From Leptolyngbya sp. BL0902 (GTDB taxonomy: Bacteria > Cyanobacteriota > Cyanobacteriia > Phormidesmidales > Phormidesmidaceae): DNA of 64,000 bases. The position numbers and the translations under genes were made by a program. Where the stretch lies: contig NZ_CP046155.1 in NCBI RefSeq assembly GCF_016403105.1, positions 1,426,001 through 1,490,000 on the forward strand, in the 5' to 3' direction. A model generated the notes under the pieces. That model saw only the letters and a program-made list of their open reading frames with translations, was not told where the DNA came from and searched no databases. Below are positions 36,017 through 44,694 of the stretch, in pieces. Every line of letters begins with the position of its first letter. Position 1 is the first letter of the stretch.

Positions 36017-37954
36017 TTAGTCTGCATAGTCCTGGCTCTCCTGCCTCGATGGCGAGTGTCTATCAGGCTGAAAAATTGCCCAATCTTCGGCTACGCAGTA
36101 GCTGTTTCGTCCTTGGGTTTTGGCCTGGTAGAGGGCTTGGTCGGCGGCGGCAATCAGGGCACTGGTAAATCGTGTGGGCTGGGGAAGCGCTGTGGCAATG
36201 CCCATGCTAACGGTGATCTGCCCCTGGGGAGAGGATGCGTGGGGAATTGCTAGGGTCGCTAGGCTGTGGCGAATCTGTCGAGCCACGGTGATGGCTCCCT
36301 GGGTGTCGGTGTAGGGCAGAATAATCGCGAATTCTTCCCCACCATAGCGGGCCACCAAATCCGCCGGACGTTGGGTTTCCTGTTGAAACACAAGGGCTAA
36401 TTGTTTCAGACATTCATCCCCGGCTTGGTGGCCGTAGGTGTCGTTGTAGGGCTTGAAATAATCAACATCGCAGAGAATGAGGCTGAGGATCTGTTGCTCG
36501 CGGCCTAGGCGGTACCATTCTTGATCGAGGTAGGCGTCAAAATAGCGGCGGTTGGCGGTTTGGGTCAGGCCATCGCTGTGGGCCAGTCGCTGCAATTCTT
36601 GGTTGAGCTGCGTAAGCTCCAGATTGCGCTCCTCCACGCGCTGCTCCAAAGTGATCAGGCTGTCCTTGAGCTGATCCGCCATGATGGCAAAAGATCGCGA
36701 CAAATCGCCAATGGCATCGGATCGCTCGGTGAGGATGGGCTGAGTCCAGTTACCCTGGGTAATGGCCTGGGCGCTCTGGCTTAGATCCTGAATGGGGCGC
36801 ACCACCCAACGAGCTAGCAGCATTCCACTCACCCCCGTCAGCGCTAGGGCTAACAGGTAAAGCGTCAGGGTTAAATGGTTTTGATCGTTGATTTGGGCCA
36901 TAAAGTCGGCCTCAGGAATCACCACCACTAAGCGCCAATCTAGCCCCATCTGATCGCTAAAGGGGCTGACCTGAACAAGGTAGCGCTCGCGGTCAAGGGT
37001 AATAACGAGTCGATCTAACAATCTGACCCTCGTCGGGACGTCTTGATCTGGCGGTGTATGGCCTTGAAGGGCTTGAGCTACCTGCCGAATGACTGGGTTC
37101 TCGCTGTCGATGGCCTTGAGCAGCAGGCTATTGGCTCCTTGTCCTCCCCCCTCTTCCGCCAAAATAGACTCCGGTGTTGAGGTAGCGAGGAGCACTCCTT
37201 CGGCATCCATAATGAAGGCAATGCCGGATTGACTAATCGTCAAAGTTCTCAAAAACCCATTCAGCTCTTCAGACAGGATGATATCGGTGGCGCAAACGCC
37301 AATCAGAGACCCCGTATCTAGGTCAAACACGGGGGCATTGGCGGTAATGGTGGGCAGGCGGGTTTCAAAGTCGAGGTAGATGTTGCTCCAGTTGGGTTTG
37401 CCCTTGGCCTTGGTTTCCATATACCAGGGCCGGAGCCGGGGATCGTAGGGTCTATCGCCCACGGCACTGAGGCGGCTGCGGCGTCCGGTGGGGGTGATGT
37501 CGTAGTAGTAGATATAACGTCCAGTTCTGGCGTTTGCCTCTTGAATTTGCAACACTCGCCCCGTGCCCCCCTGGGAACGGCCTGCCCCTAAAAAAGCTCC
37601 ATCTACCTCTGTGGCGCAATAGATGAAGTTGGTTTCCGAGAATATTTTCATTTGCTGCCAAAAGATATGCTCCCCTTGGCCTGTCAGCAGATTAATATCT
37701 CCCTGAAGTAGAGCATTAGCGTTGAGCTGGTTGATAATGTGAGGCTTAGCAACGGTTTCCTCAATCTCCTGCAAAATTCGGGTGGCTAGCTCATTTTGCA
37801 ACTGCTGCGCTATGTTGTAGACCGCCGCTTGCCCGTTACGGTAAGACAGATAGGCAACCACTCCGACCGCTAGCGCTACCTGAGTGGCCAAGGGCAGGAT
37901 AAGTGCCGTCTGAAGGGGAAGTCGATCCAGAAATCGCTTGACAAGCGCTCGCAT
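36017..37954 (-). CDS. Membrane diguanylate cyclase (dCache-HAMP-GGDEF)
   Basis: A 645-residue enzyme expected to make cyclic di-GMP. A first membrane helix (ALILPLATQVALAVGVVAYL) precedes a periplasmic sensor of about 320 residues with dCache features (DPRLRPWYMETKAKGKPNWSNIY in two motifs, VFDLDTGSLIGVCATDI). A second helix (LTLYLLALALTGVSGMLL) leads to a HAMP segment (RWVVRPIQDLSQSAQAITQG) and coiled coil. The C-terminal GGDEF domain has SLILCDVDYFKPYND and the active-site loop RYGGEEFAI near 537-541. An inhibitory-site RPAD lies five residues before GGEEF, so product feedback is likely. No EAL domain is present. Confidence 0.93.
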   Translation of the reverse strand: MRALVKRFLDRLPLQTALILPLATQVALAVGVVAYLSYRNGQAAVYNIAQQLQNELATRILQEIEETVAKPHIINQLNANALLQGDINLLTGQGEHIFWQQMKIFSETNFIYCATEVDGAFLGAGRSQGGTGRVLQIQEANARTGRYIYYYDITPTGRRSRLSAVGDRPYDPRLRPWYMETKAKGKPNWSNIYLDFETRLPTITANAPVFDLDTGSLIGVCATDIILSEELNGFLRTLTISQSGIAFIMDAEGVLLATSTPESILAEEGGGQGANSLLLKAIDSENPVIRQVAQALQGHTPPDQDVPTRVRLLDRLVITLDRERYLVQVSPFSDQMGLDWRLVVVIPEADFMAQINDQNHLTLTLYLLALALTGVSGMLLARWVVRPIQDLSQSAQAITQGNWTQPILTERSDAIGDLSRSFAIMADQLKDSLITLEQRVEERNLELTQLNQELQRLAHSDGLTQTANRRYFDAYLDQEWYRLGREQQILSLILCDVDYFKPYNDTYGHQAGDECLKQLALVFQQETQRPADLVARYGGEEFAIILPYTDTQGAITVARQIRHSLATLAIPHASSPQGQITVSMGIATALPQPTRFTSALIAAADQALYQAKTQGRNSYCVAEDWAIFQPDRHSPSRQESQDYAD

Positions 37955-38041
37955 AGTGACAGGATGATGAGGGAAAACAGCGAGGCAGGAACTAAGGTAA
38001 GGATACCCACGTTCCCCTCGACCCTAACATTCCCTCCTTCA

Positions 38042-38794
38042 CTACACCGCTAAGAATTCCTGAATCACGTCGTTGGTCAACTCCTGGGTGGGGCCATTAG
38101 CCACGATGGTGCCCCGTTGCATGGCGTAGTAATAGTCCGCCTGCCGCACAAAATGCAGGTGTTGCTCCACTAACAGCACCGAAATCCCCGTGGTTTTGAT
38201 GATTTTCTTTACCGCCGCCTCAATATCCAAAATAATCGACGGCTGAATGCCCTCCGTGGGTTCATCGAGAACCAGCAACTTAGGACGACCCATAATGGCG
38301 CGGGCAATGGCCAACTGCTGCTGCTGCCCACCGCTGAGGTCGCCCCCCATCCGATCCAGCATCGTTTCTAGCACCGGGAACAGCTCATAAATTTCGGCGG
38401 GTACCTCCTTCACGGGCTTGCCACGACTGCCCAGGGCTTCCTGGCCAATCAACAAATTTTCCCGCACCGTCAGCCGAGGAATCACCTCTCGCCCCTGGGG
38501 CACATAGCCAATCCCCATCCGCGCCCGACGATCTGGAGGCAAACTATTCACCCCTTGCCCCTCAAACTGAATCTGCCCGGTGCGAGGCCGCAACACGCCC
38601 ATAATGTTTTTCAGCAACGTGGTTTTGCCCACGCCGTTGCGACCAATTAAGCACACCATTTGCCCCTTCGGTACGGTCATGCTCACATCCCGCAGAATGT
38701 GGCTTTCGCCGTAGTAAAAGTTCAGCCCCGAAATCTCCAGCATCGGTGCTGTCAGAGGATCTTGATAGGTGGGAGTTGGGAGAGTCGTTGTCAT
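38042..38794 (-). CDS. urtE: Urea ABC transporter ATP-binding protein UrtE
   Basis: A 250-residue LivF-type ATPase. Walker A GRNGVGKTTLLKNIMG, Q-loop region and signature LSGGQQQQLAIARAIMGRP, Walker B LLVLDEPTEGIQPSI, and the switch histidine in LLVEQHLHFV are all present. With UrtD it powers urea uptake. The text 'DEPTEGIQPSI' and the C-terminus TNDVIQEFLAV are typical of UrtE more than of branched-chain amino-acid transporters. It is the last gene of the leftward urtB-C-D-E series; a 131-bp gap with a palindromic repeat separates it from urtD. Confidence 0.9.
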   Translation of the reverse strand: MTTTLPTPTYQDPLTAPMLEISGLNFYYGESHILRDVSMTVPKGQMVCLIGRNGVGKTTLLKNIMGVLRPRTGQIQFEGQGVNSLPPDRRARMGIGYVPQGREVIPRLTVRENLLIGQEALGSRGKPVKEVPAEIYELFPVLETMLDRMGGDLSGGQQQQLAIARAIMGRPKLLVLDEPTEGIQPSIILDIEAAVKKIIKTTGISVLLVEQHLHFVRQADYYYAMQRGTIVANGPTQELTNDVIQEFLAV

Positions 38795-38833
38795 TTTGGG
38801 TGAGTTGATAGGTGAATAAAATTAGAATTCGTA

Positions 38834-38881
38834 GGGTGCATAACGCTAGGGCGAGGCTGTGCCAACGCGAAGCAATGCACC
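38834..38881. repeat. Palindromic dispersed repeat, copy A (urtE/urtD gap)
   Basis: A 48-bp element with terminal inverted repeats GGTGCAT/ATGCACC and an inner region rich in GCGAGGC. It is closely similar to the reverse complement of 40093-40143. Such short palindromic units are typical of repeated intergenic hairpins in cyanobacteria. Confidence 0.82.
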
Positions 38882-38925
38882 AGCTTTATACACAAGGTAT
38901 TTGGTGATAGATTATGTTTTGCTGA

Positions 38926-40056
38926 CTACCCTCTTTCCGCGAGTTCTGCTAGGGCCGCAGCTTCCAACCGTTGCACCGTTTCCGGCGGCAAATTCAGCAG
39001 GTTCAGCAACTTTTGGTACACCACCGCTTCGGTTTGGTTGATGGTGTTGGAGCTAATCACCTCGTAGCTGAGCATCAAGGCGTCTTCCTTCTGGGCCTCA
39101 GTGGCAAGTTGGGGCACCAGGTCTTCTAGGGGAATTTCCTTGGCCAGCAGATCCCGCAGGTCGTCGCGCAGGCTGGCCTGTTCATCGGGGCTGTGGGCAA
39201 ATTTACGGCTGAGGCGATCCAAAATCACCTCCTGCTGAACGTCGGCAAAGTTATCGTCGGCCCAGGCCATGGTGGCGGCAATTCGTAGCAACAGCATTTG
39301 CTCTGGGGACAGACTGGTTTCCTTGCCCAGGTAGACCTCGATGACTTTGGGATCGTTCTGAATTTCGTCCATGGTGCCCTCGCAGAGCACGGTGCCCTGG
39401 TGCAGCACGGTCACTTGGCGGGCAATCTGCCGCACAAATTCCATGTCGTGCTCAATCACCACAATGGAATGGCTCTCGGCTAGGGACATCAGTAGGTTTC
39501 CGGTCTGCTCAGTTTCTTCATCGGTGAGGCCCGCTACGGGTTCATCCACCAGCAGCAAATCGGGGGATTGGGCTACCAGCATCCCAATTTCCAGCCATTG
39601 TTTTTCCCCGTGGGAGAGCAGCGCCGCCGGGATGTCGGCCTTGGCAGTGAGACCGATGGTTTCTAGCAGGCCGCCCACGGTGCGTTTTTCGGCGGGGGGT
39701 GTTTTTTTGAATAGGGTGGAAAAGACATTTTTGTTGCGATTGCAGGAGAGTTCCAGATTTTCCCTAGGGCTGAGGTTGAGGTAGACCCTAGGGGTTTGGA
39801 ACTTGCGACCAATGCCAAGGCGGGCGATTTCGTGTTCCTTAAATTTCCGCAGGTCTTGCCCTTTGAAATAGGCCGCGCCTTCGGTGGGTTTGGTTTTGCC
39901 CGTAATCACATCTAAAAAGGTGGTTTTGCCCGCACCGTTGGGGCCAATAATCACCCGCAGTTCGCCCTCATTCATCGAAAAATTGAGGTTATTGAGGGCC
40001 TTGAATCCGTCAAAGCTAACGGTAACGTCTTGGATATCGAGGACTTTGGTGCTCAT
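38926..40056 (-). CDS. urtD: Urea ABC transporter ATP-binding protein UrtD with C-terminal TerB-like extension
   Basis: A 376-residue protein. Residues 1-245 are a LivG-type ATPase: Walker A GPNGAGKTTFLDVITG, signature LLSHGEKQWLEIGMLVAQSP, Walker B LLLVDEPVAGLTDEE and switch VIEHDMEFVRQIA, ending at VIEVYLGKE, where most UrtD proteins stop (about 250 residues). The remaining 130 residues are helical: SLSPEQMLLLRIAATMAWADDN, DVQQEVILDRLSRKF, LRDDLRDLLAKEIPLEDLVPQL. The 'LLRIAATMAWADDNF' opening followed by acidic helices recalls TerB-like domains; that match is by eye. Either a sensor or a structural add-on is possible. Palindromic repeats flank the gene on both sides. Confidence 0.88.
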   Translation of the reverse strand: MSTKVLDIQDVTVSFDGFKALNNLNFSMNEGELRVIIGPNGAGKTTFLDVITGKTKPTEGAAYFKGQDLRKFKEHEIARLGIGRKFQTPRVYLNLSPRENLELSCNRNKNVFSTLFKKTPPAEKRTVGGLLETIGLTAKADIPAALLSHGEKQWLEIGMLVAQSPDLLLVDEPVAGLTDEETEQTGNLLMSLAESHSIVVIEHDMEFVRQIARQVTVLHQGTVLCEGTMDEIQNDPKVIEVYLGKETSLSPEQMLLLRIAATMAWADDNFADVQQEVILDRLSRKFAHSPDEQASLRDDLRDLLAKEIPLEDLVPQLATEAQKEDALMLSYEVISSNTINQTEAVVYQKLLNLLNLPPETVQRLEAAALAELAERG

Positions 40057-40092
40057 TTTGGGGGGATGGAAATGGGGGAATGATGGGGAAAT

Positions 40093-40143
40093 GGGTGCAT
40101 TGCTGGCGCGTTGGCGTTAGCCTCGCCTCAGCGTTATGCACCC
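40093..40143. repeat. Palindromic dispersed repeat, copy B (urtD/urtC gap)
   Basis: A 51-bp element in opposite orientation to copy A at 38834-38881. It is bounded by GGGTGCAT and ATGCACCC and contains GGCGTTAGCCTCGCC. Together the two copies bracket urtD. Confidence 0.82.
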
Positions 40144-40156
40144 TATGGTGTTTACC

Positions 40157-41338
40157 CTACTTTTCGGCGTATTCGGGGGTGTCGAGGGGGGCTTCGGGGA
40201 TGGGTTCGGTGCCGTCGGAGTAGGGGATATCCGTGGGGGCAAGGCCGAGCAGGTTGCTGATGCTGGGGCCAAATTGGTTGCGGCCCCAGCCGATGATGCC
40301 GTTGGGCAGGGCCGTTACCACAATCAAAAACAGCGCCCCCTGGAAAAACAGCCAAATATCAGGGAATTTTTCGCTCAGCAGGCTACGGGCCATGTTGACC
40401 AACACGGCCCCCAAAACGGCCCCGACCAGCGTCGCCCGCCCCCCCACGGCCACCCAAATCACCATTTCAATGGAGAAGGCAATGTCCATGGACTGCGGCG
40501 AGATGATGCCGGATTGCACTGTAAATAAGGCTCCGGCAATGCCCGCAATCGCCCCCGACACGGCAAATACCAGTACCTTGAAGGCGGTGGGGTCGTAGCC
40601 GGAGAAGCGCACCCGGTTTTCGTCGTCGCGGATGGCCACCAACATGCGGCCAAAGCGCCCACTCGTTAGCCAGCGGCAGAGGGCATACATGGCAATCAGG
40701 GCGACCACCGTGGTGATGTAGAAAAACATCCGCATTTCCGGTGTGCTCACCTGCTGGCCAAAGAAAATTGAGGTGGAGGTTTTGAGGCCGTTGGTGCCGT
40801 TGATCAGCTTTTGTTGACCGTTGAAAAAGTTGAAAAAGACCACCAGGGCGGCTTGGGTCAAAATCGAAAAATAGACGCCCCGAATGCGGTTCCGAAACAC
40901 CAGGTAGCCCAGTAATCCGGCGACGATGGCCGGAATCGTAAAAATGGCAATTAGGGTAAACGGAAGCGAATTAAACGGTTGCCAAAACCAGGGCAATTCC
41001 GTGACACCATAGAGGCCAAAGAACTCTGGAATCCGGCCTTCAGGCAGGGTATTTAGTTCCAAATACATGGCGAAGGCATAGCCACCAAGGGCAAAGAAAA
41101 TGCCGTGCCCCAGGCTCAACAGGCCTGTGAATCCCCAGATCAAATCAATCCCCAGGGCGACAATGGCGAGGGCCAAAAAGCGCCCCAGCAAATTGAGACG
41201 AAACCCCGACAAAAACAGCGGCATCACCAAAATCAAGATCAGCGCAATGGCGATAACGACCGCTGCCTCAATCAAAAATTTGCGCTTTTGGCTGGCTTTA
41301 ACCGCAACACGCGGCTGTGTGACTGCTTCAGACACCAT
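40157..41338 (-). CDS. urtC: Urea ABC transporter permease UrtC
   Basis: A 393-residue LivM-type permease with about ten membrane helices (FLIEAAVVIAIALILILVMP, LGRFLALAIVALGIDLIWGF, TGLLSLGHGIFFALGGYAFA). The cytoplasmic coupling segment FGRMLVAIRDDENRVRFSGYD, AFKVLVFAVSGAIAGIAGAL and WVAVGGRATLVGAVLGAVL are family hallmarks. The frame is open to 41407, overlapping urtB, but the ATG at 41338 is 4 bp after the urtB stop (41343) and gives a normal N-terminus (MVSEAVTQ). The C-terminal 30 residues are polar. Confidence 0.93.
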   Translation of the reverse strand: MVSEAVTQPRVAVKASQKRKFLIEAAVVIAIALILILVMPLFLSGFRLNLLGRFLALAIVALGIDLIWGFTGLLSLGHGIFFALGGYAFAMYLELNTLPEGRIPEFFGLYGVTELPWFWQPFNSLPFTLIAIFTIPAIVAGLLGYLVFRNRIRGVYFSILTQAALVVFFNFFNGQQKLINGTNGLKTSTSIFFGQQVSTPEMRMFFYITTVVALIAMYALCRWLTSGRFGRMLVAIRDDENRVRFSGYDPTAFKVLVFAVSGAIAGIAGALFTVQSGIISPQSMDIAFSIEMVIWVAVGGRATLVGAVLGAVLVNMARSLLSEKFPDIWLFFQGALFLIVVTALPNGIIGWGRNQFGPSISNLLGLAPTDIPYSDGTEPIPEAPLDTPEYAEK

Positions 41339-41342
41339 CACC

Positions 41343-42515
41343 CTACAACTCCGCAGAACGACCCTTCGGCGGGAACAGCCCAGCGGGCCGCACCTGCAAG
41401 AAGGCAATAATTAACGCAAACACCATCACCTTGGCCATGCTGGTGGTGGCAAAGAAGGTAAAGAAATCAATGGCGGGCTGGAAGAAGGCCGTGGGCGGCA
41501 GCAGAATCGCCAGGGTGCCCGAACCCACCAGATAGGTGGTGATCCCAATCAACAGCGCCGCCACAATACTGCCCACCAGCTTGCCCACGCCGCCCACCAC
41601 CACCACCATGAAGGCATCCACGATGTAGTTGGCCCCCAGGTTTGGCCCCACGGAACCCAGGAGCGTCACCGCGCACCCGGCAACCCCCGCTAGGCCAGAT
41701 CCTAGGGCAAAGGTAAGGGCATCCACCCGGTCGGTGGGAATTCCCAAACAGGCACTCATACCCCGGTTTTGGGTCACAGATCGAATCCGCAGCCCCCAGG
41801 CGGTGCCGTTGAGGAACCAGTACACGGCCACCAAACAGAGAATCGTCAGAACAATGATGAACAAACGGGCATAGGGAAATTGCAGCGTCGTACCGATGGC
41901 AACACCACCCCGCAGCCAGCTGGGGGGCGTCACATCCACGTTGCGAGCACCAAACCAGGGCCGCACAAATTGGGCGCTACCGGAACTCTGCACCAAAAAC
42001 CAGGTCAATGCCGCAATGGCCGCTGACAAACCCAAAAATACGGAGTTAGCCCAACCTTGGATGCGATCCCAATCGGTGTAGCGGGTTAACACCCAGTGCC
42101 CGATGAAGTACAGCGCCGCAAAGACGATTAATCCAATCACCATCGGCCAGCTCACGCTGCGAATGAACTGGATCATAATCAGGCTCACGCCCCAGGTGGC
42201 CAGCAGGGTTTCCAGCGGTCGCCCGTAGAGGTAGCGAATCACCGTTCGTTCTAGAAACAGCCCAATGGCCGCAGCTACTAAAAACGCTAGGGGCAGCGCC
42301 GCAAAAATGTAAATTTCTGGAGCAATGCCGCCCATACTTCTGGCCGCATTTTGCACCACAAAGGTGGTGTAGGCCCCAAACATCATCAATTCTCCGTGGG
42401 CGAGGTTAATCACCCCCATCAGGCCAAACACGATGGCCAAGCCCAAGGCCACAATCAACAGCACCGCACCGATGCTCACTCCGTTGAATAGGCCGCCGAT
42501 TAAGCCTTCTAACAC
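41343..42515 (-). CDS. urtB: Urea ABC transporter permease UrtB
   Basis: A 390-residue LivH-type permease. It starts LEGLIGGLFNGVSIGAVLLI, with VFGLMGVINLAHGELMMFGAY after that, then RGMSACLGIPTDRVDALTFALGSGLAGVAG and MVVVVGGVGKLVGSIVAALL in the second half. These are family hallmarks of UrtB. The start is a GTG at 42515, since no in-frame ATG precedes it. The usual upstream gene urtA, for the urea-binding protein, is absent; instead 170 bp and then sigF lie upstream in the same direction. Confidence 0.92.
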   Translation of the reverse strand: MLEGLIGGLFNGVSIGAVLLIVALGLAIVFGLMGVINLAHGELMMFGAYTTFVVQNAARSMGGIAPEIYIFAALPLAFLVAAAIGLFLERTVIRYLYGRPLETLLATWGVSLIMIQFIRSVSWPMVIGLIVFAALYFIGHWVLTRYTDWDRIQGWANSVFLGLSAAIAALTWFLVQSSGSAQFVRPWFGARNVDVTPPSWLRGGVAIGTTLQFPYARLFIIVLTILCLVAVYWFLNGTAWGLRIRSVTQNRGMSACLGIPTDRVDALTFALGSGLAGVAGCAVTLLGSVGPNLGANYIVDAFMVVVVGGVGKLVGSIVAALLIGITTYLVGSGTLAILLPPTAFFQPAIDFFTFFATTSMAKVMVFALIIAFLQVRPAGLFPPKGRSAEL

Positions 42516-42628
42516 AGCATCTACCGCCTAAGGAACCAACGGCTAGCCGCACTTTCAGCAGACGGTCTACAGAATGCTTGGGCTAGCCGACACAACAGAG
42601 CTGATCCTAGGAGGTATGGGATGGTTAG

Positions 42629-42649
42629 AAATGTTCATCAGCAACATTT
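42629..42649. promoter_or_regulatory. Perfect inverted repeat upstream of urtB (candidate operator)
   Basis: AAATGTT-CATCAGC-AACATTT: two 7-bp arms separated by 7 bp, 114 bp upstream of the urtB start and 37 bp below the sigF stop. It has no T-tract, so an operator is as likely as a terminator. It does not match the NtcA consensus GTA-N8-TAC. Confidence 0.45.
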
Positions 42650-42685
42650 GCTGCCATTCAACGGCGGTGCGGGGTGCCATCAAGG

Positions 42686-43471
42686 CTAGGGATCGGTTTG
42701 CAGGGCTTGGGGCTGAAGGTAGGTGATCATCTCCTCCATGCCTCGCTGAATGCGGCGGGTGACGGTCATGGGGCTAACGCCGATTTTCTTGGCCACTTCC
42801 TTGCGAGACAGGCCGCTGAAAAAGACAAACTCAATGGCAACACGGGTTTTGCCCTCCAGTTGGCTGAGCGCCCGCTGGATTTGCTGGCGATCTTCCTCCA
42901 AAGCCTGCATCCGCAGGTAGTGGCTGTCAGGCAGGGTTTCGCCAAGGGTGATGGCGGCATCGACTTGCTGGCAAACCGTGGCATCTAAGCTGAGGGGCAT
43001 CCGGTTTTTGTAGGCTAGCTTCACTTCGCGCCATTCTTTGATCGAAACCCCCAGGGCGGCGGCGATTTCACCGTCGGAGGGGGTGTGGCCGAGGTCTCGC
43101 AGCATCTCGGATTGAACGTGGTGAGCTTCTTTTTGGAGGTCTTGCCAGCGACGCGGGATTTTTACCGTAGTGCCCCGATCTCGTAGAAAATGGAGCATTT
43201 CGCCCCGGATGTAGGGGACAGCGAAGGAACTAAAGGCGCAGCCTTGGGTGGGGTTAAACCGTTCGATGGCGCGGATGAGACCAAGGTAGCCGATTTGTTC
43301 GAGATCCTCGTAGGGTTCAGAACATTGATGGCTCACCCGATGGGCAATTTTGCGAACCAGCCCAGCATTGAGACGAACCAATTGATTACGCAGCTGAATG
43401 GACGGGGCTTTTTGGTATTCTGCCAACAGTTCCATCCCCCGAGAGCGAATTGAGGAGATTTGAGTAGCCAT
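42686..43471 (-). CDS. sigF: Group 3 RNA polymerase sigma factor SigF
   Basis: A 261-residue sigma-70-family factor with region 2 (RLNAGLVRKIAHRVS, EDLEQIGYLGLIRAIERFNP, FSSFAVPYIRGEMLHFLRD), region 3 (LQKEAHHVQSEMLRDLGHTPSDGEIA) and region 4 (SRKEVAKKIGVSPMTVTRRIQRGMEEM). There is no region 1.1. The layout and the words match cyanobacterial SigF, which in Synechocystis controls type IV pilus genes and phototactic motility (established for that organism). The 355 bp upstream hold its promoter. It is co-directional with urtB, with 170 bp and an inverted repeat between. Confidence 0.9.
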   Translation of the reverse strand: MATQISSIRSRGMELLAEYQKAPSIQLRNQLVRLNAGLVRKIAHRVSHQCSEPYEDLEQIGYLGLIRAIERFNPTQGCAFSSFAVPYIRGEMLHFLRDRGTTVKIPRRWQDLQKEAHHVQSEMLRDLGHTPSDGEIAAALGVSIKEWREVKLAYKNRMPLSLDATVCQQVDAAITLGETLPDSHYLRMQALEEDRQQIQRALSQLEGKTRVAIEFVFFSGLSRKEVAKKIGVSPMTVTRRIQRGMEEMITYLQPQALQTDP

Positions 43472-43826
43472 ATCTGCGGGTGTCCTTGCGAGAGCGAGTT
43501 CCAGCGGAACTATGTATTATTCTCTGAGGATGCAGAAAGGCTTACCATCGTTGATCCACGGGACTCTGAGGTAACGCGAATTTCCTCCTCCGTAGTCCCA
43601 CGGGTACAGCCCCCTCCTGGAAGCTTGCTAGGTGGCTGAAACTATTGTCTGATAGGCTTTTGAACGGTTCTGCTAAAGACTCCGTAAAGCCCCGTAGAAA
43701 CGGGCCATTGGTCGGGTTTTGGTGGGATCGTCTTCCCTTTGAATACCCAAAAATCGGGCTAAGCTAGAGGTAGAGGCTCAAAAGTATCAATTTCTTTACA
43801 GTGTTTGGGTGAAGTAGGCTAACGCT
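43472..43826. other. Divergent intergenic region sigF/HAD hydrolase
   Basis: 355 bp without any gene I can support. It contains only a weak GGGACT/AGTCCC inverted pair around 43560-43602. It must hold the promoters of sigF and the HAD gene; I cannot assign boxes with confidence. Confidence 0.5.
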
Positions 43827-44573
43827 ATGGTGTTGCAGGCGGTGTTGCTAGATTTTAACGGTGTCATAATTAACGATGAGCCGCTGCATCAAACCCTGAT
43901 TCAAGATTTACTGCTAGAGGAAAACCTGCGCCCGAGCCTGGAAACCTATCAACAGGTGTGCCTAGGCCGTACTGACCGAGCTTGCATTACCGATTTGTGG
44001 CAGCGCCAGGGGCGGGTGGTCACGGAAGCCCAACTGAATAAATTGTTAGATCGCAAGGCTACTCGCTACCGCGAAGCCTTGACAACCCTAGAAAAACTGC
44101 CCCTCTACCCCGGATTGGAGGATGTGATTTACCAAGTTCGGGCCGCTCAGTTGAAGCTGGCGGTGGTTTCCGGGGCACGGCTCAGCGAAATTGAGGCGGT
44201 GCTGTCCTTGGCGGGGGTGGCGGACTATGTCCACACCATTGTGTCTGGGGATGACCTGTCGGTGGCCGCCAGTAAACCTGCCCCAGACGGCTATCTGTTG
44301 GCAATCCAGCGCCTCAACCAGCAGTTCCCTGCCTTGCACCTCACCCCAGGGGAATGCCTAGCGGTGGAGGACTCCTTCGCAGGGCTGGAAGCGGCTCGGC
44401 GGGCGGGGGTGCCCGTGGTGGGGGTGGCCCACGCCTTTCCCTACCACATGATCCATCGACGGGCCGACTGGGCCATCGATCACCTCTATGAACTCAGCCT
44501 GGAGTGGCTGCAACCGTACTACGCCAACCAGCCTCTACCGTCTAGCCCGCCCGAAAAAAGCCTTCCATCATAG
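43827..44573 (+). CDS. HAD-superfamily hydrolase (phosphoglycolate phosphatase/beta-phosphoglucomutase-like)
   Basis: A 248-residue protein of HAD subfamily I with a helical cap. Motif I reads LLDFNGVIINDEPLH: the nucleophile Asp is kept, but the usual second Asp (DxD) is Asn. Motif II is VVSGARLSE, with the conserved Ser, and the lysine is in ASKPAPDGYLLA. Motif III is CLAVEDSFAGLEAARRAGVPVVGV. Asn at DxD+2 is seen in part of this CbbY-like group as far as I recall, yet it should weaken classical phosphatase chemistry. The substrate is unknown. Confidence 0.82.
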   Translation: MVLQAVLLDFNGVIINDEPLHQTLIQDLLLEENLRPSLETYQQVCLGRTDRACITDLWQRQGRVVTEAQLNKLLDRKATRYREALTTLEKLPLYPGLEDVIYQVRAAQLKLAVVSGARLSEIEAVLSLAGVADYVHTIVSGDDLSVAASKPAPDGYLLAIQRLNQQFPALHLTPGECLAVEDSFAGLEAARRAGVPVVGVAHAFPYHMIHRRADWAIDHLYELSLEWLQPYYANQPLPSSPPEKSLPS

Positions 44574-44694
44574 CGACTCTTGGGAAAATGGCACGGCCTT
44601 GATCAACGTTTTCTCTACAACTGCTCTATTTCTGAGCTTTTGTGCCAATGTAGTTACCGACAGCGCACCCTAGCGAGATAGCCGAGTCGGTAGA

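Noticed and set aside
42516-42685. Search for an NtcA site (GTA-N8-TAC) before urtB
   Set aside because: No exact match on either strand; near-misses such as GTA-N8-TTA are not convincing.
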